A DNA stretch of 64,000 bases, from NCBI GenBank assembly GCA_930367205.1, contig OV884012.1, positions 56,999,239 through 57,063,238 of the forward strand, read 5' to 3'. Under the pieces are notes generated by a model. It was not told the origin of the DNA. It saw only the letters and a program-made list of their open reading frames with translations, and searched no databases. The position numbers were made by a program, and so were the translations under genes. This DNA is from Acanthosoma haemorrhoidale. Its lineage: Eukaryota; Arthropoda; Insecta; Hemiptera; Acanthosomatidae. Numbering within the stretch: the first letter of the stretch is position 1; every line of letters begins with the position of its first letter. Positions 39,501 to 51,500 of the stretch are shown here, piece after piece.

Positions 39501-42500
39501 AAACACTAGGGAATAAGCCTTTGTGGTTAGTTCAAAATTCTGTCAAGAATACACGTTTACATTTATTCTCTTAGCATGCTCGATAAGAAGATAATTAGAA
39601 TGCTGCAGCTAAATGGGTGTCTATAGAAAGGTTTAATGTTTGGGAATTTGTTGGTAGCTCTTCTTTTAGGTCTTCTTTAAAAGATTTAAAAAAAGATATG
39701 AAGGTAATGAATGGAAAATTGGCCATGTTAAAAAAAACAGGAAAACAACAGTAGTTTTTATTTTGTTACGGAAACGGATCCAAAATTATTTATTCCTATA
39801 GCACTCAAAAATAGAAAGTACCTTCAGAAAACTTTACGACTAAAAAAAAAGTTTTGTGCAATATATTTTATTCAGTTTTAGTTTTATAACTTTTTTTTAA
39901 ATAAATATAATGTATATAAATATGTATAAATATAATTTTAATAAAATGTTTTGGTGGAAATTTCGTTTTAATGTTAATAAACATGACTGTACAACTAATG
40001 ACTAAGGCACCTCTATTTTTTGTACGCACTTTAAAAATTATGAGAAGTTCTCTTGAAATTATGGGTAAAAATACAACTATAAAAAGCAATTAGAATGGAA
40101 CAGTCTTGCCATTTGTAGTTATGAAATTGCCTCTGCCTCTTGATGATGACCTCTTCACCTTTGCCAAGAAAGATAAAATGCCTCCTCTATTCAATGTCTC
40201 CTTATCAGTAAATTTATATTTATACTGATCAGTGTGATATTGCCATCGTAGAGACATAGGACATAAATTTATAAATCAAGAAAGAAAATAAGTGAGTCCT
40301 CAAAAGATATTTTAGTAAATAAAATCAATTTTTATTGATTTAAAAAAAAATAAATACATGTTTCTAATTTTTATAGTTTGAAAATTCTGTACCAAAAAAA
40401 AATATTAACACTTTAGATATTTAGCAAAATACACCCTTCCCTAATTTCAAAGATTAAACTGAAAAATCAAACAACACCGAAAAGAACAGATTACATATTT
40501 TTTGCTACATCTGTATGTTTTTAATGCTATCAAATCTTTGTTTTTTAAGATTTGGAAAATCAAGTGAATAATTTTCTATTAAACAGATCAAAAATAAAAG
40601 CAGACAGAGAAAAAGTGGCTGCGACATGGACTTTGCAGAACTGAGAGAGATAATCACCTTAATGATGTTTCTACAAATTAGTGTGTCAGAACCTCATGGA
40701 GTTGATAAATGGCCCAGCAGACCAGTAACCTTCCCACAGGTAACTATTAAAATAAATATCACTGCCAATTTAAAAACAATAAACATATTTCAATTTTTCT
40801 CCAAAATAACAAAAAAAACAAATTGCAATGAAACTACATTAACATTTCGATATTCTATGTAAGACCTCCATCGCTAACAAAATAATTAACCAAGCAAAAT
40901 GTGAAGTTGTTTTGTTTTTTTCATATTTCTCAGAGGTAGTTAGAGAACGATACTGACCAAATAACCTCTCGAAAATTAACCTTTGACAAGAAACAATACA
41001 TTATTACGACCTTTAAGCCGGAACAATTCTATACATAATGCCTTACATTTACTTTTAAAAAACAAACAATCATTTGGTTAATTTAAAAAACAAGAGAAAT
41101 ACCTTTAAAACGTTTGTATAGAAAATTCTTATTTCAGAACAATCAGCAGAACATACTCTTGGGCATAGAGCAGAGGCTGATGGTTTTAGATTCAATAAGA
41201 CATGCCGTTTCTCGCAATGAGATATCATTGGAATCTCTCTCCAACCGCATAGAATTAATGGAAACAAGGCTTACAGGCTTTCAGAACACAATGCAACACA
41301 AATTTGATTCGATTATAACAGTAAGTATACCAAGATATAAATATTTCAACAAGAATAATTCTTACTATATGATTAAATAGTGTTAACCGATTCACATAAA
41401 AGTATTCTATAAGGCAGTATCATCGGCAGAGATGAAATATGAACTTTTCGTTGATCAAGCATCAAGGAAACTACAAACAGATCTGGATAGGATCAACCAT
41501 AAATTGAGCTCTGCTGAGGCACGGCTAGAGGCAACCGTCAACAAAATACAGGTTAAAACATTTTAAAATTAATTTGAAGGCACTTATACAACAAACTTAT
41601 TTAAAACTAAATTAATGGTATTTCAGAATCAAATGGAATTAAATTTTCAAAATGCAGAAACAAAACAAGTGAATATCGCTAATGAACTTATAAAAGTTCA
41701 TTCTGGGATAGATATGTTAAAATCTGAGTCAGTTAACACTGAGCAAAGGTATAACCGAACCCTGGGCATCCTTGTCAATCACTTGCAGGTATTTATTCAG
41801 TGCCGATATAAACACTAACCTTTTAATCAAAGAAAAATTCAAAAGGATTTTTTAGAAACTTTCTAATTTCTAAGCAAATTGTATTTATAATCAGTATAAT
41901 AGCAATTGTAATGATTAATCATTATTGTGTCACTAGGAAATACGCCATGAACACACAGATAAAAAGGAACACTTGAAGAATTTAACTTCCTTGGTAATAG
42001 GTTTGCAACCCAAAAAGAGTGATGGTTGGACCCAAAGTGATGCACCAATGTTGCCAAATCAGCAAATACAAATAATCAAGGCTGAAATTGGTAGTGAAGC
42101 GCAAAAAATTGGTTCAAAGGTTAGAACTTAAAATTCAATTTTCAGTAATTTCAATGATCAGACATAATCATAAAGAAAAGTATTTTCAATACATTTTGGG
42201 TGAATCAAACATATTTGTACTTCGCAATACTTGATTTTTTTTTTTATGTGTGAACACCTCATGACTAAGATCCCAGTCCAGAAGAAACTTATTTTGACAG
42301 CAATAAACATGTGATGTAAATTAATGCAATGAACCACACAACGGCAATATTGTGTAAATGCGAATGTTTCTATCCTAGATAATTGCTGGACCACAACCAG
42401 CTAAAAAACTTGTCAAATAGAAGTATATGATAATAATCAATTAAATTAAAATGTTGTTTTCACAAAGTTTATAGATTTTTTTGCTCATAATCAGTATTTA

Positions 42501-45500
42501 GTTTATTACATTTTGGGAAAATAAATAAACATTATGGATGTATGATGGAGTCTCCTTATCTTCTACCAAAACATACATATTAAAATTCTTCAGGTATTAT
42601 TGCTGGTTGTGGGATTAAATTGATGAATCCAGCAAGAAGCATATTTCTATAAACGAACAGTTTCGGCATTTTCAAGTGCTGATCATATTCCCTACCTACT
42701 AGTCCAATACTCCCTAGGTAAGAGATATTTATATATAGGAGCACTTGAAAACGGCAGTGTGTGCTTGAAAGCACTCATTTATAGAAATATATATATAAAA
42801 TGGGAAGACAAAAAAGTTGTCTTTTATTTCATATTAAAAATACTCAAATAAATAAGCACAAGCCTAGGACTTATATAAGGAGGACTTATAAGATTATATA
42901 AAATACCTAGGTTTTGTCTATTTGATGGCATTTATAAAAAAAAAACCTAAAACTCCCTGATAAATAATATGTGATCATAAACAAAACCCCAAGTAATGAG
43001 GTTAAATAAGCAAATAGCTTAAATCATACACAAAAAAATAAGCTCATTCAACAAGGAAGTAACATTGTCTTCCTTGTTTCCTTGAGAGGAACACGATAGT
43101 TACAATAGAATTGAAACATTGTTTGTTTACATTTTTTTTTAAATTTATTCCAAGAGAGTATTGTCTAGTAATGTCCATTGGTATTAATTTAAAGATAGTA
43201 AAAATGCATAACTCAATTTTATTTTTAAAGAGCTACAAATATTTAATTATCATTTGCTAAAAAGAAAAAATGCATGCGCTCAAGATTCAAATCCTGAGAC
43301 CTCCTAATTACCTTTCAGATGACCTTACTAATCTATCCAAGTTTTTCTGACCCATGACACTATCTTCTCTTTTCAAGGGTTTCCATAATTCTCTGAACTT
43401 GCGATATTTCTTGAGAGCTGAATACAATTTATTCATTTTACACACCTTTGTTTTGTTTTCCCCCTGACGTGACATTAATTTTCTGTTTTTCAAAAAAAAA
43501 TTCACCAGTGGGATGGCATACAATGATAATTAATAAAAGTATAAAAAGTTAAAAAAGGAAAAGTTTAAGAATATAGTTGACAAAAAGTTAGTTTTGTTTC
43601 AAGCTAATTAACTAAATTTATTAGTTATTTTTAATTCCTAAAAAAATCAATTATAACTTCCAAATTTTAAAAGTTAATTTTATTTTTTTTCATTTTTAGA
43701 TGAGTAACATGTACAATGAAATGTGGAAGAGTGTCAGAGACTTGGAAATGATTATCAAAATGGCACTAAATGAAAATAATAACAAAACTAAAGAGCTACA
43801 TAAAGACCTTCGCCAAATCTTATTAGAAGAAAAAAGGGACACTGAAAGTAATAAATTTATTTTTTTTATTTAATCCAAAATGTTATTGAATAAAAAAAAA
43901 AAAGAATCTCTATGTTTAAATTTTAATTCATACAATCAAATCAACTAACTTGAAAAATCTGAGTAGTTTAATATTTCTTAGTGTGTTTTTCCCATTTGTT
44001 TTGATTTGATGATGTATAGCACCCTACTTTCACTATATAGCAAACAAAATAAAATAAACATGAGATCATGAAGCTATATTATTAGTAAGTTGCGACAAAT
44101 TGTGGAAATGAAGTGAATAGATTAGCAGACTGCAATTTCTGACCTTTCCAATATGCCTTTGTGTGATTAGGGTGGGTATTTATTAGGAGCTGGACTGAGT
44201 TACTGACTGAGGCAGAAACATTTAGAGACCTTCTGAAGACCGGTATCATTATACGATCAAAACGGATGGGCATTTAAAACTGTTGTCAAAACAAAAGGAA
44301 CTAATTCTCAATTTTGTTTTATAATTAAATAATACATCACTAGGGCAATCACACACCTGAAGTATCACAGATTTAAAGATTGTCAGCCTGGATAAAAGGC
44401 TGTTGCTGATCCACCATTCTAAACATTTATACACAGGTAGAGACAAAAAAATTTAATTCAAGCAAAACTTTTTCAATTAACACTTCATTTTTTCTATTTC
44501 TCATAAGTATTTTATAATTTAATAAATTCACCAAATAAAAAATAACAAAAAACATATTAACTGAAGATAATGCTACTAAAATATTACTCAGCTAATACTG
44601 AATTACCAAAGTAACTGGAAAATTTTGTATATGAGTATAGAAATGACATTTTTAAGGTAATTTTTATCCAAAGTAGGAGTCGTTTAATTTGGAATCCAAG
44701 GATCAAAGGATAAAAAATTTGTATTTTAAAAAGAAAAGAAGTTTTACAGTCAACAGATGGCATTACATACAATAGCATCAGTAAGAAGCTGTATCATAAC
44801 AGCTGCATACAAGCATTTTTCAGCATTTACTAATTTATTTTTTCTTTATGAAAACGTTCACATGTAATTAATACAGTAACATTTGAAGCAATGCTTAGAA
44901 CTTCAGTTTATACTGATTCGTTACTTTTTAGGGGGAAAGGCTCATGACCACTTCACTTCATACTTTTGTGATCACTACAGAGCTCTCTATTATCAAAATG
45001 TTAATGGGTTTGAAGGAAGTCAAGAGGATACCTCCCCTCCGCCTTAGGCTTCATTCTGGGCTGCCGGTGATGAGATGGGAGTATAGAGCACTAGCATACA
45101 GACTAGGATGGCCAGGGAGGCTGAATGATGCCGGGAGGTGGCTAGATGAATTGAAAAAAAAAAACTTTATTCAGGGACATTGTCTTCCAAAAGAATAATA
45201 AGAAGGAACAAAATAGGAATGCCTAGCTGACCAAAAAAATAGATGTCGAATAAATGGGAAATTAAGATTAGTGTGAAGGGTATGATTGTTTATACAGAAA
45301 AGATCATTAGAATAGAGGTTCTAGATTGCAGGAAATAGATGATAAAAATATTGGAGGGCTTGGCACTCCCCCAGACATTACACCGATATGACTGGGTAGC
45401 TTGGAGCATCTTTGGATAGATAGATCAGAAAGAGGTGAAAAATTAGGTTGAATTTTTGAAACAACTGTTTCTTGTCATTTGGACGTAATGAGGGGGAGGG

Positions 45501-48500
45501 GCATGTGAGTCGTTCGTTAAGTATAAACTCTAAAGGTCGTCAGGGATTTAGCAGGTACTTAAGTATTAAACTTTGTCTCTGTACAGGATAAATAACAAAT
45601 AACTAAATATCTTTAAAATAATATTTGCTATTAAATAGGCAGAAGTTATTTAGGAACTAGAAATTTTGAGAGTGTATGAATAGTTAGATATAGACAGATA
45701 GTTTATACGTAACAGTTAACTATGAGAAATAATTCGTACCAGAAGAAGAAGAATGTATGTTGTAAGGTCATATAGTTTTCTGCTGTGGATTCAAATAGTT
45801 ATAGTATGTTAATACCTAGGTTTTGTCTATTTGATGACATTTATAAAAAAAAAAACCTAAAACCCCCTGATAAATAATTAAATTCATACATTCGAATAAA
45901 ATATTTAGTATTTACAAATATGGCTTTCATTAAGACCAGTATGATTTTTATGTTTTTTTTTTTTATTTAAAAGACTTTTAGCTGTAAAAATTCACCAGAT
46001 AATATAAAGAAAGTATAATTTGTAGGTTTTATAGATGTTATCATCCAAAGTGCCATGGCAGATGTACATACTAAATTAAGTGATCTACAGACAGATCTCC
46101 AAATACTAATGGCATCTAATGGATTACAAGGTGACTCATGCCATAAAATTAAAAGTATCCTCGAAAACAAAGTAGCGTTCATCCTTACAAGAATATACGA
46201 AACATTTACAAACAGGTAACAAGTGAACCACATTTTATTAGTATTATTTGTAGACACAGTTTTAAGTTATCACTTTATATTATGGATGGAATTCAAACCC
46301 TGATTTTCTTGGCCATATTACTTCAACCAATTTAAAATTTTGATTAACAAAAAATGAATTTTACCTTAAAAATTTAATTGTCTGCAATTTGCTTCAAATT
46401 TGTAAGTACAGGTTTCAATGATTCAATTTTTATTACCAGGTTATTATCATTTTTTTTTTTTCAAGTAAAAAATTATACTTAATAGCTTCAACTATCATCC
46501 TGAATGGTTTTAGCTTTCATCTGTTAGATCTTTAGATTTTCATATATTATATTTTAGTTTCTTTCACCATAAAATTTGAAAACTAAATGGTAAAAATCCA
46601 TCTTAAACTTATTACCCATCACCTCAAAATATTCTGATCAATTCAAGATTAAAAATCAAAAAAAGAAGTATGAAAAAGAAATAAACCAAAAAAGTTTAGG
46701 CCCTTTTTGCTAACAAGAGTGTGGTTCACCAAATATATATTTAAAAAAATTGAGTTTAAGTCGCAATTGTTTATAACAAGCAATTGTGTAATATTTTTTT
46801 TTCTAGGTGATTTGGAAAATTTAAGAATGGATTCTCATTAGCTATGTTCATATTAACAACCAAACAATGTACTGCATTAAATCAGTTCAGGCTTTGTTAA
46901 TTTGAACCTTAGTAACAGAATTCTGCTAATACTGTAGTAAATTGAATCCACATGTACAAGGATAGTGTAGGACTAGTTTTAAAAGATAAAATTATGAAAT
47001 TACATTGTCTCCACCTCTCTCAGCTTTTGAACAGCGTGGCCCAAATGACAAGGATGATCGTCAAGTTTCATTTTAATGGAAATATTTTTACATAAATTAA
47101 TCAATCAGTAATACCACATGTAAATATAAGATTAATATTTAGCATAACAGCACAGTTACTTAAATTGTATTATTATTTCAGAACAGATAAGTTCTCGAAG
47201 CAGGTGGAGGACATGGAATTGTTATTTAAAAGTGAAAGTAAACAGTTATCAACAGCATTAGCAAAAACTAATCACTACATTATCACATTAGCTCAAGAGA
47301 ACAGTCATGATCACAAACAGTTAGACAGTTCAATAAACGATGTTGCTGAAAAGACCGAAGAAATATCAATGAGCTCCCAGGTATTTAATAATTAAGTTAA
47401 TGTTATCACAATTGACATACATCATTTCTGTATGGACAAAATTAATTGAGGCGAATATAATAAAATATTACAAAAACATTACAACTTTAATTAATTTACC
47501 TACAAAATGAAAGGATTTTCATTTAAGATAAAAAATTAATAAACTGTGAGTTCATAGTTAGCCATGAAATCATCCAATTTTAATGGATGGGGGGGTTTTC
47601 AGAGAAAACCAGCTTAGGTTGATGAAAAATGATTTTAGTTTTCATCAAATTTATTTTAAACATTTTGACATACTTTTCAATTCATGTGCTCGATGTCCTA
47701 GAGTGAGTTTGGTAAAGTATATAGCTGTACTCACATATAGAAGATCATAGAAACTAACATATTCATAAATAAATCTGATGAAAATCTAAGATATTTTTCT
47801 CATCGATCTAAGACAATACCTAAAAAAATTTAATAATCACTTATATAAAAAAATTAAACTACATATTCCTCTCTAGATAAAGCATTCTGAATCATTGTTT
47901 AATATGATATATTTATGCAATGTAAAACTTTACATCGTTCATGAAAATATTCTTTGCTGCTCATTATATATATACTTATACTTTATTATATTATATATAT
48001 ACACTTAACTAAAGAGCATTAATCAAAAAATATTTTTCAGGATACACAGACGCAAACTCAAGAAATTAATGAGACACTTTTAAAATACCAAAAAGTATTA
48101 AAAGAATTGAAGGGGATATTTTACCACGAGTTTGAAATTAAAGGTAATAAATCATTCAGTTTATCGAATGATACAACAAACAGTCCAATCAGTGTTTCAG
48201 CAGCAAATTACAGTAATGGACTCTTAAAAATATTCACAGATTGTCCTAACAAACAGGAGTTGACAGACAAAGAAGACAGTAAAAATTCTAAGACCATTGA
48301 GATGTCTTTATCAAAGCTAAATAAAAGTATCAACATTTCAGATTTGGCAGCTGTCATTGGAGAATCAAAAAATGTAAAAAATGAAGGCACCAAAACTACT
48401 TTATCTACAACTTCTGAAGAAAAGGAACGAGACAGAGATGATATAGATGACTTTGATGCACAGGAGGAGTTTGTTGAAGAAGACATCAAGCCTGTGGATA

Positions 48501-51500
48501 CAAATCAGATAATGCTGTCTTATATAAAATATCTGAAAGGGCATCTTTCACCGCAAGAGTTTCTCGAAGAAGCAGTTCCAGGATCCAAGTATGAGAACTT
48601 GCAAGACATGGCACAACAACTAAAGCGCACTGGGGTGGTCCCGAAGGAAATGATAAAGAACATTGAGCAAATGATGGAAGAGCAAGTAGACAATGAACCA
48701 ACCCATGACCATGATAAGGAAATAGGAAACATCATCAAAAGGCTTGGCCATCACACTAAATATGAAACCTTAACAGACGACGATAGCTATGATGAGGTTT
48801 ATGATTCCCCGCAAAGGAAATAATTTAACTCTTCCAACTAATTTATATTTTACTTCAATAAAGGTTTAATACAATTTAAAAATGCAATGATGATTGTCAA
48901 AATATAGTTTTGCCTTGTGAAATGAGTGGTTTTGTAAAATATTTGGAAGACTTTTGATTTAAAATATATTGTGCATGAGAGGTAAATATATTCGATGAAA
49001 TAATCCAGTAGGGTTATTTATGATACTAAAGATTAGGTTCATGAACATCAACTCTTTGTTTTGTAAATATGTAGTACTTGGAAACTCGGAATTACCTATT
49101 TAACTAGATGGTTTTAAAACATTAGACAATCTGTGCCATTGGTAAAACAACAGCATTGTAAAACAAGCTTTAGTTCATATGTGCATAAATGTAAATAAGC
49201 ACTCTATAGTGTTTCCCAGATCGACCATTAAACCTAACTAAAAAATTAACAATTGAGTAAAAAATCAGTCTATAACATGGGCCTTAAATTAAATGAAAGA
49301 CTAACTCTACCATGGACTCCAGGTTCTGATGGATTGTTCAATTATTGTTACACTTAGGCCTTATAACATAAATGAGACATTCAGAACGGAAGTGGAATAA
49401 GTCGATGTTACATTTTTTTTTATTAGATCAGTTGTAACTAATGTTACTACATTCTGAAGTAATCTTACTAATCTAGGTTAACATATTTGGCCACTACCTG
49501 AACTGAGTAAGATAATTTTATTTATTTTGGATGAATACATATTGACTTACATTATCTTTTGCTCTGAATGCCACATTTACATATATTGTAATTATTTATT
49601 TTTGTATATGTATTATATGTATTGTATATATTGTATATTTTAAATATATTGTTACATTGTACATAGTTTTAATACCATTTAATAATCGATAAGTGTATTT
49701 GTAAAAAGTTTTAAAATTACTCCAAAATTTGTATATGTATTTAAAGCTTTCAAAATATCTCAAAAATGTGCCTTGGATTGAATAACTTGCAGAAGAAAAA
49801 GTAACTTTTTAACAAAATATGATTTGGATTGTTATATTACTTTATTTATGATTAAGTTGATAATAAACAAATGTGTGTGTGTATATATATATATATTAAA
49901 GAATAATTAAGAAATATATTCTTGAGGTTCAATGAATATTTTAGAATTCTAATTAATAAATAATATGTTTTATTTTATTGCTAATTGCAGATTTTCACAC
50001 CCTTGAAAGCAGTATCAAAATTCCACACATTATTATGTAAATAAATAAGCCCATTTTCTGCGTAGAATGGAATTTATTTTATTATATGTCATTGAAGAAT
50101 ATTATTCATTCCAAACACCTAATTTTCCTGAGTTATATTAATTACCAAAATGTTCATAACTCTGTACTGCCCAGGATATAATATTAAGAAAATATTTCTG
50201 GTATAATAATAATACCTGTCTAACTGAAAAACTTAGGGTATCTGAAAATATAACATATGAAAAAGGAACTAATTGAATACTATTTTTTTGGCTGATGGTC
50301 ACCCTTGTTGAAATTGAGTCATAATTGAATATCTAAAATGTGCTCTAACATTAAATAATGAATTTTTTACCTCAACTTTAGCATTGTTCTGAAAAATAGT
50401 TTGAGCCTTGTGTGTCAACTGAGCAAAGCAAGAGCTTAGTGTTGACATTTTTTGCCTGGCAGCATAAACCATTTCGGGTTCATCGCTGTCCAATTCACCT
50501 AAATCAAAAATACATATTTTATTATACTGTACATATATTTAGCTAATTTCTTGTACTGTTTTTTTAAATAAACCAAAACTTTTTATCAAGCGGCAATCAA
50601 TAAAAATTAAGGCTCATTTGATTAGGAGTAAAATATAAATAATTAAAGACCAAAAACTTGCTTTCTATCTCTTATCAAAAATTTCTATATTTCTGAACCT
50701 GAAGAGAACGCTCTATTTTCAAATAGGCACTGGGAGTATTTTCTTATAATTCACTTATGTGAATGAATACTAATATTAAAGGCATATTTAACAACACCCC
50801 AGATAACACAGCACATGTTTTGGTAAACATATATGAAAGTGAATGTTGTGAGAAAAAAATCAAAGGTAAGCCAGTTCCTAATCCTTTCGAGTTTTCAATA
50901 TTAAAATTAAAAAACTGTCCTGTTCCCATCAAATTTACTTAAAAATTTATCAAGTTATCTCGAGCAATAGCTCAGAAGCTACTTCAGATTTTAAGTTTGC
51001 ATTTTTTTCACCATGGTTATGAGGATATTTAACCACACAAAACCTACATTTTTATCTTATACAATCCACAACAAAATTTGCAGAAATAAATTTATGTTTT
51101 ATGATCTCACAACTACAACAACTTGCCGTATAAATCACTATTGTGATGAAAACAAGTCAGGTGTAAAGTATAAAACAAGTAAGGATTTCGGTACTATAAG
51201 TGATTTTTATTTTCGAAGTGTATTCATTTAGATTTAAATGAGTTTTAAAAACAAAGTTATATAATAATGGCCCATTAAAGTCAACAATAAAATACATATT
51301 GATCAGAACATCAAAATCTTCAATTTGATACTCTCCCTCCTCAATATGGCCCAAAACAATTATTCTTTAAAAACAAAGTAGTAGTTGATTAATGAATTTA
51401 ATTTTTCATAAGATCATTTCTTCACTTTCATTTTTAGCAGTACTAAGGTAGATACAACACAAGGTATTATCAATTATTGATTAAATTAAATTCTAGTAAC

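Larger units (their letters stand above)
9328..50370 (-). other. GOPC intron 2 (41,043 bp), host of a nested gene
   Basis: Bounded by the exon 2 donor GAG|GTAAAA and the exon 3 acceptor TTGCAG|GCA. It is far longer than the gene's other eight introns (0.4-2.6 kb). It contains the plus-strand nested gene at 40626-48823 and nearly all the recognisable transposon insertions of the window. Confidence 0.9.

Noticed and set aside
48208..48738. Minus-strand frames within the last exon of the nested gene
   Set aside because: Shadow frames, rich in Ser/Leu, opposite an exon that joins in phase with eight others.
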